A stretch of DNA of 64,000 nt from NCBI RefSeq assembly GCF_040045035.1, contig NZ_JBDZDS010000008.1, forward strand, positions 193,937-257,936. Direction: 5' to 3'. The notes beneath the pieces are model-generated. The model worked only from the letters and a program-made list of their open reading frames with translations. It was not told the DNA's origin and searched no databases. Shown here one piece after another: positions 8,007 through 16,732 of this stretch. This DNA is from Pseudaminobacter sp040045035. GTDB taxonomy: Bacteria > Pseudomonadota > Alphaproteobacteria > Rhizobiales > Rhizobiaceae. The number at the start of each line of letters is the position of its first letter. Within the stretch, counting starts at the first letter, position 1. The position numbers and the translations under genes were made by a program.

Positions 8007-8758
8007 GCGCTGATCCCTTCTCCAACCGCAAACCCGAGACGGGCGCCTTCTTCCAGCGCGACCGCCTGTGGCACCCGCCGGTATTCACGCCCGGCTACAA
8101 GACCTCCGTGCTGCGCTCGCCGCAGAAGGCGCTTCTGTCGCTCGACAACACGCTGTCGGAGATCACCGGCCCGGTGTTCGGGCACAACATGCTGGGCGAT
8201 CTCGACAACGACCTGATCCACAACTTCGCCAAGCCCGGCGAGAGCGCCATCGGCCCGCGCATCATCGTCTATGGCCGCGTGCTCGACGAGCGCGGCAAGG
8301 GCGTGCCCGGCGCGCTGCTGGAATTCTGGCAGGCCAATGCCGGCGGCCGCTACCGACACAAGAAGGAAGGCTATGTCGCCGCCCTCGACCCGAATTTCGG
8401 TGGCTGCGGGCGCACCATCACCGACGAGGATGGCAACTACGCCTTCCGCACCATTCAGCCCGGGCCCTATCCCTGGCCGAACGGCGTCAACGACTGGCGC
8501 CCGGCGCACATCCACTTCTCGGTGTTCGGGCACGGCTTTGCCCAGCGCCTGATCACCCAGATGTATTTCGAGGGCGATCCGATGATCTGGCAGTGCCCGA
8601 TCGTGAAGACCATACCCGACAGGGCGGCCGTCGAAACGTTGATCGCAGCGCTTGATCGCGAGGCGACGATCCCGATGGACGCGCGCGCCTACAAGTTCGA
8701 CATCGTGCTGCGCGGGCGCCGCTCGTCGCTGTTCGAAAACAGGCTGGAGGGCAACTGA
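8003..8758 (+). CDS. pcaH: protocatechuate 3,4-dioxygenase, beta subunit
   Basis: A 251-residue beta subunit of the Fe(III) intradiol dioxygenase that cleaves protocatechuate to 3-carboxy-cis,cis-muconate. The dioxygenase core shows GALLEFWQANAGGRY and the iron-site segment RPAHIHFSVFG, with a Tyr in TQMYF. It carries the catalytic iron in the alpha/beta heterodimer; the alpha subunit PcaG follows after one base. The start overlaps the pcaC stop by 4 bp. Confidence 0.95.
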   Translation: MSADPFSNRKPETGAFFQRDRLWHPPVFTPGYKTSVLRSPQKALLSLDNTLSEITGPVFGHNMLGDLDNDLIHNFAKPGESAIGPRIIVYGRVLDERGKGVPGALLEFWQANAGGRYRHKKEGYVAALDPNFGGCGRTITDEDGNYAFRTIQPGPYPWPNGVNDWRPAHIHFSVFGHGFAQRLITQMYFEGDPMIWQCPIVKTIPDRAAVETLIAALDREATIPMDARAYKFDIVLRGRRSSLFENRLEGN

Positions 8759-8759
8759 T

Positions 8760-9377
8760 ATGGTGCAGTCTCTCAACCGTCTGAAGGAAACCCCTTCGCA
8801 GACCGCGGGACCCTACGTCCATATCGGCATGACGCCGAATTTCTGCGACATCACGGGCGTCTACAAGGAAGACCTCGGCGCCACCATGGTCAACGACAAG
8901 ACCAGGGGCGAGCGCATCACCATCCGCGCCCGTGTGCTCGACGGCACCGGCACGCCGCTCAAGGATGCGCTGATCGAGATCTGGCAGGCCGACGCCGACG
9001 GCCTCTACAACTCGCCGTCCGAAATGCGCGGCGCGGCCGATCCGAATTTTCTCGGCTGGGGCCGCAAGGCCACCGACATGGACACCGGCGAATGCGTCTT
9101 CGAGACGATCAAGCCGGGTCGCGTGCCGTTCAAGGACGGCCGCAGGATGGCTCCGCATATCAGCTTCTGGATCGTCGCGCGCGGCATCAATATCGGCCTG
9201 CAGACGCGCATGTACTTCCCCGAGGAAGAGGCGGCGAATGCCGAGGACCCGGTTCTGGCCCGCATCGAGCACAAGGTGCGCGTGCCGACGCTGATCGCTG
9301 AGCGCGGGGCCGACGGCGCCTATGTTTTCGATATCCATCTCCAGGGGGAGAAGGAAACGGTCTTCTTCGACATCTGA
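8760..9377 (+). CDS. pcaG: protocatechuate 3,4-dioxygenase, alpha subunit
   Basis: A 205-residue partner of PcaH. It starts MVQSLNRLKETPSQTAGPY, the typical alpha-subunit opening, and keeps the DALIEIWQADADG core. As in other alpha subunits the second His of the iron site is absent (APHISFWIVARG), so it contributes to the active site without binding iron itself. The ATG at 8760 directly follows the pcaH stop; earlier in-frame codons belong to pcaH read in another frame. Confidence 0.95.
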   Translation: MVQSLNRLKETPSQTAGPYVHIGMTPNFCDITGVYKEDLGATMVNDKTRGERITIRARVLDGTGTPLKDALIEIWQADADGLYNSPSEMRGAADPNFLGWGRKATDMDTGECVFETIKPGRVPFKDGRRMAPHISFWIVARGINIGLQTRMYFPEEEAANAEDPVLARIEHKVRVPTLIAERGADGAYVFDIHLQGEKETVFFDI

Positions 9378-9383
9378 GCCGCC

Positions 9384-10436
9384 ATGTCCTTCTCGCCCTT
9401 CGATCATCCCGTACTGTCCGGCCTTCTCGGCGACGACGAGACCGCGCGCCATTTTTCGGCGCTGGCGGAGATCGAAGCCATGCTCGATTTCGAGCGTGCG
9501 TTGGCCGAGGCGGAAGCAGACCAGGGGATCATCGAACGCGAGGCGGCGGCGGCAATCGTCGCCGCACTCGGTACATTCAAGCCGGATCTTGCGGCGCTGA
9601 AGGCGGGGGTCGGACAGGACGGCGTTGTGGTGCCGGAACTGGTCAGGCAGCTGCGTGCTGCGATCGGCAAGCCGCATGACAAGGCGGTGCATTTCGGCGC
9701 CACCAGCCAGGACGTGATCGACACCGGCCTGATCTTGCGGCTGAAGCCGGTGATCGCGCATCTCGACGCGACGCTGTCCGAGGTGACCGACCGGCTTGCC
9801 GGCGTCGAGGCCCGTTTCGGCAGCCGGCTCATGATGGGCAAAACGCGCATGCAGGCCGCAATCCCGATCACGGTCGCGGACCGTGTCCGGTCATGGCGGG
9901 AGCCGCTGGTCCGACATCGCAAGCGGCTGGACGAGCAGCGCGGCGAGATGCTGGTCGTACAGTTCGGCGGGGCGGCGGGCACGCTGGAAAAGCTGGGCGA
10001 CAGGGCGCCTGCCGTACGCGCAGCACTGGCGGCGAAGCTGGGACTGGCCGATGCGCCGCAATGGCACAGCCAGCGCGACAGGCTGGCCGATTTTGCCAGC
10101 CTCCTGTCGCTCATAGCCGGCAGCCTTGGCAAATTCGGGCAGGACGTTGCGCTGATGGCGCAGGCCGGCGGCGAGATCGTGCTGCAAGGCGGGGGCGGTT
10201 CCTCGGCCATGCCGCACAAGCAGAATCCGGTCGCCGCCGAAATCCTGGTCACGCTCGCGCGGTTCAACGCCACGCAGGTTTCGGGAATGCACCAGGCGCT
10301 GGTGCACGAGCAGGAGCGCTCCGGCGCGGCCTGGACCCTGGAATGGCTCATCCTGCCGCAGATGGTGGCTGCTGCCGCGGCCTCGCTCCGTCAGGCGAAG
10401 GCTTTGGCCGGACAGATCGAGGCCATCGGCACCTAG
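9384..10436 (+). CDS. pcaB: 3-carboxy-cis,cis-muconate cycloisomerase
   Basis: A 350-residue member of the fumarase/aspartase superfamily with the signature GSSAMPHKQNP (residues about 273-283) and the upstream HFGATSQDVIDTG motif. It converts 3-carboxymuconate to gamma-carboxymuconolactone, the step between PcaHG and PcaC. It is six bases after pcaG and is the last gene of the pcaDCHGB unit; its stop codon touches a RIME-like repeat. Confidence 0.94.
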   Translation: MSFSPFDHPVLSGLLGDDETARHFSALAEIEAMLDFERALAEAEADQGIIEREAAAAIVAALGTFKPDLAALKAGVGQDGVVVPELVRQLRAAIGKPHDKAVHFGATSQDVIDTGLILRLKPVIAHLDATLSEVTDRLAGVEARFGSRLMMGKTRMQAAIPITVADRVRSWREPLVRHRKRLDEQRGEMLVVQFGGAAGTLEKLGDRAPAVRAALAAKLGLADAPQWHSQRDRLADFASLLSLIAGSLGKFGQDVALMAQAGGEIVLQGGGGSSAMPHKQNPVAAEILVTLARFNATQVSGMHQALVHEQERSGAAWTLEWLILPQMVAAAAASLRQAKALAGQIEAIGT

Positions 10437-10506
10437 AGCATGATCCCGAACCGAAGGTCCGCGTCAGCGAAAAGTGGAGGCCGGTTTTCGGAAAAGATCA
10501 CGCTCC
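10436..10506. repeat. RIME-like palindromic intergenic element
   Basis: It starts GAGCATGATC and ends GATCACGCTC, with inner complementary blocks (CCGAA... and ...TTCGG). This is the form of the rhizobial intergenic mosaic element RIME. It begins in the last base of the pcaB stop codon and may fold in the transcript between pcaB and pobA. Confidence 0.75.
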
Positions 10507-10630
10507 ACCAAAGAGTCTAGCGGCGGATTTTCTTCCACCGCGACCACGGAATTGGAATGCGAATGCCATGCCCAAGAGCCCGACATCCGGGCCAGGGATG
10601 GCGCCGACGCAAACGATAAGAAGGAAAGCA

Positions 10631-11800
10631 ATGCGTACGCAGGTTGTCATCATCGGTTCGGGTCCCTCGGGTCTGCTGCTCGGGCAGCTTCTGGCCAACA
10701 ACGGCATCGACAATGTCATTCTGGAGCGTGTCGACCGGGACTACGTGCTGGGCCGCGTGCGCGCCGGCGTGCTGGAGCAGGGCATGGTGGATTTGCTTGA
10801 GGAGGCCGGCGCCGGGGCCCGCATGAATGCCGAGGGTCTGCCGCACGAGGGCATCTCGCTTGCCTTCGACAATCGCCTCCATCGCATCGACCTTCACGGG
10901 CTCACCGGCAAGCGCGTCATGGTCTATGGCCAGACCGAGGTGACCCATGACCTGATGGACAAGCGCGAGGCCGCCGGCCTGACCACGGTCTACGAGGCCA
11001 AGAACGTCCAGCCGCACGATTTCGATACGGCCGCGCCTTACGTTACCTACGAGAAGGACGGCGTCACCCACCGCATCGACTGCGATTTCATCGCGGGCTG
11101 CGACGGTTTCCACGGCGTCAGCCGCAAGTCGGTGCCGCAGGATGCAATCCGCACCTATGAGCGCGCCTATCCGTTCGGCTGGCTGGGTATTCTGGCCGAG
11201 GTGCCGCCGGCGGACCATGAGTTGATCTACGCCAATCACCCCCGCGGTTTCGCGCTCTGCTCCATGCGCTCCGAGCATCGCAGCCGCTACTATGTGCAGT
11301 GCCCGCTCGACGACAAGATCGAGGACTGGAGCGACGAGCGTTTCTGGGACGAACTGCGCCGGCGCCTGCCCAAGGAGGCGGCCGACAAGGTGACCACTGG
11401 CCCGTCCTTCGAAAAGTCGATCGCGCCGTTGCGGTCCTTCGTCGCCGAGCCGATGCAGTTCGGGCGGCTCTCGCTGGTGGGCGATGCGGCCCACATCGTG
11501 CCGCCGACGGGTGCCAAGGGCTTGAACCTTGCCGCCAGCGACGTGCGCTACCTGTTCTCGGGCCTGCGCGAATATTATCTCGACAAGTCGTCTGCCGGCA
11601 TGGAGGCCTATTCGGCCAAGGCGTTGGCGCGGGTGTGGAAGGCGGTGCGCTTCTCCTGGTGGATGACCACCATGCTGCACCGCTTCCCGGATACCGACGC
11701 CTTCGGCCAGCGCATCCAGGAGGCCGAGCTCGACTATCTGGTCCACTCGCAGGCGGCTTCCGCTTCGCTTGCTGAAAACTATGTCGGCTTGCCTTATTAA
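10631..11800 (+). CDS. pobA: 4-hydroxybenzoate 3-monooxygenase
   Basis: A 389-residue FAD monooxygenase, the family's usual length, that hydroxylates 4-hydroxybenzoate to protocatechuate using NADPH. Visible motifs are the N-terminal GSGPSGLLLG dinucleotide fold, the middle DG-type motif CDGFHGVSR, and the FAD/NADPH motif GDAAHIVPPTGAKGLNLA. The ATG at 10631 has AAGGAAAG upstream. It feeds the pca pathway next door. No pobR regulator gene is present beside it, unlike many other bacteria. Confidence 0.95.
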   Translation: MRTQVVIIGSGPSGLLLGQLLANNGIDNVILERVDRDYVLGRVRAGVLEQGMVDLLEEAGAGARMNAEGLPHEGISLAFDNRLHRIDLHGLTGKRVMVYGQTEVTHDLMDKREAAGLTTVYEAKNVQPHDFDTAAPYVTYEKDGVTHRIDCDFIAGCDGFHGVSRKSVPQDAIRTYERAYPFGWLGILAEVPPADHELIYANHPRGFALCSMRSEHRSRYYVQCPLDDKIEDWSDERFWDELRRRLPKEAADKVTTGPSFEKSIAPLRSFVAEPMQFGRLSLVGDAAHIVPPTGAKGLNLAASDVRYLFSGLREYYLDKSSAGMEAYSAKALARVWKAVRFSWWMTTMLHRFPDTDAFGQRIQEAELDYLVHSQAASASLAENYVGLPY

Positions 11801-11927
11801 GGGCAAGCTGCCCCATTACGGGCAGGCGACGTGCCGCATATATAGCCTTTTGATTATATAATGCTCGTTTCTTTTCATTTTACATTACCGTTTTGAGCAT
11901 GACACTTGCGGCCAGTGAAATGGCGGA

Positions 11928-11948
11928 ACCCGGCTCTCGAAGCCGGGT
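11928..11948 (+). promoter_or_regulatory. hairpin in the leader of the aromatic-uptake ABC operon
   Basis: ACCCGGCT, a 5-nt loop and AGCCGGGT form a perfect 8-bp stem that ends 19 bases before the start of the binding-protein gene. There is no U tract after it, so a leader structure (mRNA stability or translation) is more likely than a terminator. A second short stem (GCTTGCC/GGCAAGC, 11788-11808) spans the pobA stop. Confidence 0.45.
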
Positions 11949-11967
11949 GCTTATCGTGGAGGGAAAC

Positions 11968-13140
11968 ATGAAGAAGATTCTTTTGACAGCGGTTGCGGCT
12001 GTGGCGCTTTGCGGGTCGGCCTATGCCGATACGATCAAGATCGGCGTCGTCGGCCCCTTCTCGGGCCCGTTCGCCATCCAGGGCAAGAATTTCAAGGCCG
12101 GCATCGACGCCTATATGGCGCTGAACGGCAGCAAGGTCGGCGACGACGACATCCAGATCGTCTACCGCGACGTGCCGCAGGCCGACCCGGCCCAGTCCAA
12201 GGCGCTGGCGCAGGAGCTGGTGGTCAAGGAAGGCGTGCAGTATCTGGCCGGCTTCTACTTCACGCCCGATGCCATGGCCGTCACCCCGCTGCTCAAGCAG
12301 GCCAACGTGCCGCTGGTGGTCATGAACGCCGCCACCTCGGCGATTGTCACCAAGAGCCCGCTGGTGGTGCGCACCTCCTTCACCACTTGGCAGACCTCCG
12401 CGCCCATGGCCAAGGTCGCCAAGGAGCGCGGCGTCAAGAAGGTCATCACCGTGGTCAGCGACTACGGTCCGGGCGTCGACGCCGAGACCGCATTTAAGAC
12501 CACCTTTGCCGCCGAGGGCGGCGAGGTCGTGGACTCGATCCGCATGCCGCTGTCGACCAACGACTTCAGCCCGATCATGCAGCGCGTGAAGGATTCCGGC
12601 GCCGACGCCGTCTTCGCCTTCCTGCCTTCGGGCCCGACCACGCTTGGCTTCGTCAAGGCCTATAACGACAACGGCCTGAAGAACGCCGGCGTCCAGTTCC
12701 TGGCTCCGGGCGATCTCACGCAGGAATCCGACCTGCCGGCGCTCGGCGCATCGGCGGAAGGCCTGCTGACGACCTTCCACTATGCCGTCTCGCACGACTC
12801 GGCCGAGAACAAGAAGTTCGTCGAGGCCGCCGAGAAGGCCATCGGCACCCCTGCCGAACTGTCCTTCCCCTCGGTCGGCGCCTATGACGGCATGCATGTC
12901 ATCTACAAGATGATCGAGGCGACCGGCGGCAAACAGGACGCGCAGAAGGCCGTGGACGCCGTGAAGGGCATGGCTTGGGAAAGCCCGCGCGGACCCGTTT
13001 CGATCGACGCAGAAAGCCGTCACATCACGCAGAACATCTACCTGCGCGAAGTGGCCAAGGCCGACGACGGCACCTATTACAACAAGGAAATCGCGACCTT
13101 CGAAAACCAGACCGACCCCGGCCTGGCTGCCGCGAAGTAA
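11968..13140 (+). CDS. periplasmic substrate-binding protein, HAAT (Liv) type
   Basis: A 390-residue precursor with a signal peptide MKKILLTAVAAVALCGSAYA/DT, then a type I periplasmic binding fold beginning IKIGVVGPFSGPFA. It is the first gene of a five-gene branched-chain-amino-acid-type ABC importer (binding protein, two permeases, two ATPases). Position between pobA and pcaR/pcaIJF suggests the ligand is an aromatic acid such as 4-hydroxybenzoate or protocatechuate, since HAAT-type importers for aromatic acids are known in Alphaproteobacteria. The ATG at 11968 follows GGAGGG and gives the signal peptide. Confidence 0.88.
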   Translation: MKKILLTAVAAVALCGSAYADTIKIGVVGPFSGPFAIQGKNFKAGIDAYMALNGSKVGDDDIQIVYRDVPQADPAQSKALAQELVVKEGVQYLAGFYFTPDAMAVTPLLKQANVPLVVMNAATSAIVTKSPLVVRTSFTTWQTSAPMAKVAKERGVKKVITVVSDYGPGVDAETAFKTTFAAEGGEVVDSIRMPLSTNDFSPIMQRVKDSGADAVFAFLPSGPTTLGFVKAYNDNGLKNAGVQFLAPGDLTQESDLPALGASAEGLLTTFHYAVSHDSAENKKFVEAAEKAIGTPAELSFPSVGAYDGMHVIYKMIEATGGKQDAQKAVDAVKGMAWESPRGPVSIDAESRHITQNIYLREVAKADDGTYYNKEIATFENQTDPGLAAAK

Positions 13141-13206
13141 GCGAACTATCAGGAACCGACGCCCGGTGGCCGCGTGCGGCTTCCGGGCGCCTTGCCGGAA
13201 AGAGCG

Positions 13207-14070
13207 ATGCAAACCGTTTTCAGCGTTGGGACCGATGCCCTTGCCTATGGCATGGTGCTGTTCGTCATCTCGATCGGACTGTCGGTGACCATGGGCCTGA
13301 TGCGCGTGGTCAATCTTGCCCACGGCGCCTTTGCGATGATCGGCGGCTACAGCGCCTCCTACGCGGCCCAGACCCTCGGCTTCGGCTATGCCGTGGCGAT
13401 CCTGATCGCCGTGGTGGGCACCATTCTTATCGCCATTCCCGTCGAGCGGCTGCTCTACCGCCGCATCTATGGCGCGCCCGAGCTGACGCAGGTGCTGATG
13501 ACCATCGGCATCACCTTCTGCGTCATCGGCATCGCCAATTATGTATTCGGCCCGACGCTGAAGACGATCCCGGTGCCCGAGACGCTGCGCGGGCCGGTCG
13601 ATCTCGGCTTCCGCTCCATCGCCGCGCATAAGCTGTTCGCCATCGCCTGCGGCGTGGTGGTTGCCGGCGGCCTGTGGTTCCTGATTGAAAAGACCGCCTT
13701 CGGCGTGAAGCTCAGAGCCTCTGTCGACAACGCTGCCATGGCAGCATCGCTCGGCGTGCGCACCAAGATAGTCTATGCGGTCAGCTTCGCGGTCGCGGTC
13801 GGGCTTGCCGCCTTCGGCGGCATCGTCGGCGCCGAACTGCTGCCGATCGAGCCCTATTACGCGCTGCGCTACATGGTGACCTTCCTTGTCGTCGTCTCTG
13901 TCGGCGGCGCGGGCTCCATTCCCGGCGCGCTGCTCGCCTGTCTGGTGCTCGGCGCCATCGACACGACCGGCCGCTACCTGTTGCCGGAATATGGCGAATT
14001 CTTCTTCTACCTCGCGGTGATCGCAATCGTCTGCACCTTCCCGCGCGGACTTCTGGGCAGGAAGAAATAA
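13207..14070 (+). CDS. ABC permease, LivH type
   Basis: Inner-membrane protein of 287 residues with about eight hydrophobic segments and the LivH motif RVVNLAHGAFAMIGGYSA near the N-terminus. The segment LGVRTKIVYAVSFAVAVGLAAFGG is the cytoplasmic loop that contacts the ATPase. I prefer the ATG at 13207 over an ATG at 13174 because the extra 11 residues are not membrane-protein-like. Its stop overlaps the livM start by one base. Confidence 0.9.
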   Translation: MQTVFSVGTDALAYGMVLFVISIGLSVTMGLMRVVNLAHGAFAMIGGYSASYAAQTLGFGYAVAILIAVVGTILIAIPVERLLYRRIYGAPELTQVLMTIGITFCVIGIANYVFGPTLKTIPVPETLRGPVDLGFRSIAAHKLFAIACGVVVAGGLWFLIEKTAFGVKLRASVDNAAMAASLGVRTKIVYAVSFAVAVGLAAFGGIVGAELLPIEPYYALRYMVTFLVVVSVGGAGSIPGALLACLVLGAIDTTGRYLLPEYGEFFFYLAVIAIVCTFPRGLLGRKK

Positions 14071-15071
14071 TGGCCGCGATTGAAACCACTTCTCCGACGG
14101 CCAAGGCGGCGACTGCCCCCAACTGGCTGCTGCGCGATCTGGCGGGCCTTGCCGTGATCCTGATCGTTGCGGCGATCGGCTTTCTGCTGTTCCCCAACAA
14201 CCTCGCGCTGCTGACGCGCATCACTGCGATTGCGCTGCTGGTTCTGTCGCTTGACCTCGTCACCGGCTATTGCGGCATCGCCACGCTCGGCCATGCCGCG
14301 CTGTTCGGGGCAGGGGCCTATGCGGCGGGCATTGCCGCCGCGCATTTCGACATCAACGACCCGATCGCCATGGTTGCCATCGGCGCCCTCGGCGGCGCGG
14401 TGGCGGGGCTGGTCTCCGGCGCGGTGATCCTGCGCGGCCATGGCCTGGCGCAGCTCGTGCTTTCCATTGCCGTGGTGCATCTGTTCCACGAGATCGCCAA
14501 CAAGGCGTCGGAGTGGACCGGCGGCAGCGATGGCCTGTCCGGCATTTCGCCCGATCCGGTGTTCGGCGTGTTCGAGTTCGACCTCTGGGGCCACACCGCC
14601 TATGGCTTCGGCATCGCGCTGCTGGTCATCGTCTTCATGCTGCTGCGCCTTCTGGTGCGCTCGCCCTTCGGCATGCTGTGCCGGGGCATCAAGGAAGACC
14701 CGATCCGCGTCAGCGCGATGGGCGCCTCGGTGCAGGGTACGCTTTTGCGCATGTACGTCATTTCCGGCGCTGTGGCCGGCATCGGCGGCGCGCTCAACGC
14801 CATCTCCACCCAGGTCGTGGGGCTCGACAGCCTCAGCTTCACCACCTCGGCGGAGTCGCTGGTCATGCTGGTTCTGGGCGGCACAGGCTCGCTCTTCGGC
14901 GCGCTGATCGGCACCGTCAGCTTCATGGTGTTCAAGGACTTTGTCTCGGCGGTCAATCCGTTCCATTGGCTCACCATCGTCGGCGCGCTGCTGATCGCGG
15001 TGGTGCTGTTTGCGCCGAAGGGCCTCTATGGCACCGCGGCCCAGCTTCTGAACCGTTCCCGGAGGCAGTGA
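14070..15071 (+). CDS. ABC permease, LivM type
   Basis: A 333-residue inner-membrane permease with the LivM signature LDLVTGYCGIATLGHAALFG and several further hydrophobic segments. The C-terminal part LGGTGSLFGALIGTVSFMVFKD is typical. It overlaps both neighbours by one base and pairs with the LivH-type protein as the heterodimeric channel of the importer. Confidence 0.92.
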   Translation: MAAIETTSPTAKAATAPNWLLRDLAGLAVILIVAAIGFLLFPNNLALLTRITAIALLVLSLDLVTGYCGIATLGHAALFGAGAYAAGIAAAHFDINDPIAMVAIGALGGAVAGLVSGAVILRGHGLAQLVLSIAVVHLFHEIANKASEWTGGSDGLSGISPDPVFGVFEFDLWGHTAYGFGIALLVIVFMLLRLLVRSPFGMLCRGIKEDPIRVSAMGASVQGTLLRMYVISGAVAGIGGALNAISTQVVGLDSLSFTTSAESLVMLVLGGTGSLFGALIGTVSFMVFKDFVSAVNPFHWLTIVGALLIAVVLFAPKGLYGTAAQLLNRSRRQ

Positions 15072-15835
15072 TGAGCACGGTCTTCCAGGTCCAGAACCTG
15101 AAAAAATCCTTCGGCGGCCTTGCAGTGACGCAGGACGTCTCGATCTCCATGGCACCGGGCGACCGGGTGGCGCTGATCGGCCCCAACGGCGCCGGCAAGA
15201 CCACGTTCGTCAATCTGGTCACTGGGCACCTGCAGCCGGATTCCGGCAAGGTGACGCTCGGCGGCGAGGACGTGACTTCGCTGGGGCCCACCAAGCGCGT
15301 GCAGCAGGGGCTGGTGCGGTCGTTCCAGGTGACGCGGCTGTTCGCCGACATGACGCCGCAAGAGCATGTGGCCCTGGCGGTGCTGCAGCGCACCGGACGT
15401 TCGCGCCGCATCCTTGGCAACTTCCACGCCATGCCCGACGTGATGGCCGAGGTGGGCGAACTGCTCCACACGCTCGGCATCGACCATATCGCCACCCGCA
15501 AGGTCAGCGAGATCGCCTATGGCCAGCAGCGCCTGCTGGAAATCGCGCTGGCGCTCGCGCTGAAGCCGAAGGTGTTGCTACTCGACGAGCCCGCCGCCGG
15601 CGTGCCGCAGAGCGACACCCCGCGCATCGAGGCCGCCCTTGCCGGCCTGCCTTCCGACCTTGCCGTGCTGATGATCGAGCACGACATGGATCTCGTTTTC
15701 CGCTTCGCCAGGCGCGTCGTCGTGCTTGCCGCCGGCGCCATCATCTTCGACGGCTCGCCGCAGGATGTGACCAAGGATGCGCGCGTGCGCGAAGCCTATC
15801 TCGGAAACTACGCCAATGACCGCAGCGCCGCTTGA
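15071..15835 (+). CDS. ABC ATPase, LivG type
   Basis: A 254-residue ATPase with Walker A GPNGAGKTT (residues about 37-45) and Walker B VLLLDEPAAG. The signature stretch reads SEIAYGQQRLLEI, the relaxed form usual for LivG rather than canonical LSGGQ. One oddity is VPQSDTPR after Walker B, where most LivG proteins have a LN-type D-loop sequence; I would not over-interpret this. It couples ATP hydrolysis to the LivHM-type channel. Confidence 0.92.
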   Translation: MSTVFQVQNLKKSFGGLAVTQDVSISMAPGDRVALIGPNGAGKTTFVNLVTGHLQPDSGKVTLGGEDVTSLGPTKRVQQGLVRSFQVTRLFADMTPQEHVALAVLQRTGRSRRILGNFHAMPDVMAEVGELLHTLGIDHIATRKVSEIAYGQQRLLEIALALALKPKVLLLDEPAAGVPQSDTPRIEAALAGLPSDLAVLMIEHDMDLVFRFARRVVVLAAGAIIFDGSPQDVTKDARVREAYLGNYANDRSAA

Positions 15836-16532
15836 AGTCACCGATCTCAGCGCCGGCTATGGCCCGACGCGCGTACTGGAGGGCGTCAGCTTCTCCGTTG
15901 CCGCCGGCTCGCGCCTTGCGGTGCTCGGCCGCAACGGCATGGGCAAGACCACGCTGTTCGCCACCATCGCCGGCCAGACCAAGCGCTATGGCGGCACGGT
16001 CCGCCTCGGCGGCAAAGAACTCGGCAATATGGAAAGTGCGGCGCGCGCACGTTCCGGTCTCGGCTATGTGCCGCAGGCGCGCTGCATCTTCCCGTCGCTG
16101 ACAGTCGAGGAAAACCTGTTCGTGGGCCTCAAGGATCGCGATCGCTCGGCGATCGAGGAAGCCTACGACATGTTTCCGCGGCTGAAGGAACGCCGTAAGA
16201 ATCTCGGCTCGCAGCTTTCGGGCGGCGAGCAGCAGATGCTTTCGACCGCCCGCACCATTCTGGGCAAGCCGACCGTGCTGCTGCTCGATGAGCCGCTGGA
16301 AGGGCTCGCCCCGGTCATCTGCGAGGAACTGATGGCGGCCTTTTCCAAGCTGGCCTCCAGCGGCGATATGACGATCCTCCTGGTCGAGCAGCGCATCCAG
16401 AGCGCGCTCGACTTTGCCGACCATGCGATCATCCTCGAGCGCGGCCGGATTGCATGGTCGGGCACGCCGGGAGATCTTTCCGGGCAGCCGGAAGTGGTGG
16501 AACGGTTGCTGGGCGTGGGTGGATTGCATTGA
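15816..16532 (+). CDS. ABC ATPase, LivF type
   Basis: A 238-residue ATPase with Walker A GRNGMGKTT, signature QLSGGEQQML and Walker B VLLLDEPLEGLAP, the last being a LivF hallmark. The start at 15816 lies inside the end of the LivG-type gene (20-bp overlap), giving MTAAPLEVTDLSAGYG. It is the last gene of the importer operon. Confidence 0.92.
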   Translation: MTAAPLEVTDLSAGYGPTRVLEGVSFSVAAGSRLAVLGRNGMGKTTLFATIAGQTKRYGGTVRLGGKELGNMESAARARSGLGYVPQARCIFPSLTVEENLFVGLKDRDRSAIEEAYDMFPRLKERRKNLGSQLSGGEQQMLSTARTILGKPTVLLLDEPLEGLAPVICEELMAAFSKLASSGDMTILLVEQRIQSALDFADHAIILERGRIAWSGTPGDLSGQPEVVERLLGVGGLH

Positions 16533-16544
16533 AGCGCGGCGCCC

Positions 16545-16720
16545 TCCCTCCCCCCTGAGGGGAGGGTAGCCCGAAGGGCCGGGAGGGGTTGGTTCATGCC
16601 GCGCGCCGACGCAATTCCTTCACTTTCGGACAGCGTTGAAGAGTAGGCCGCGCACTACCGCAATGACCCTCCCACATCCGTCGCTTCGCTCCGGATGCGA
16701 CCTCCCCTCAAGGGGGAGGT
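16545..16720. repeat. G/C-rich palindromic intergenic repeats
   Basis: Two related blocks flank this spacer: CCCTCCC with a CTGAGGGGAGGG partner at the left, and CCTCCCCTCAAGGGGGAGG at the right. Similar CCCTCCCC/GGGGAGGG blocks are common between genes in Mesorhizobium-like genomes. They separate the convergent ends of the importer operon and the IclR gene and could act as a bidirectional transcription barrier. Confidence 0.55.
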
Positions 16721-16732
16721 GGGCGCCGGCGC

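Noticed and set aside
11875..13629. Very long minus-strand frame (over 580 codons) opposite the importer binding-protein gene
   Set aside because: The plus strand encodes a binding protein with a signal peptide and a LivH permease; the His/Asp/Arg-rich minus frame is a shadow of high GC third positions.
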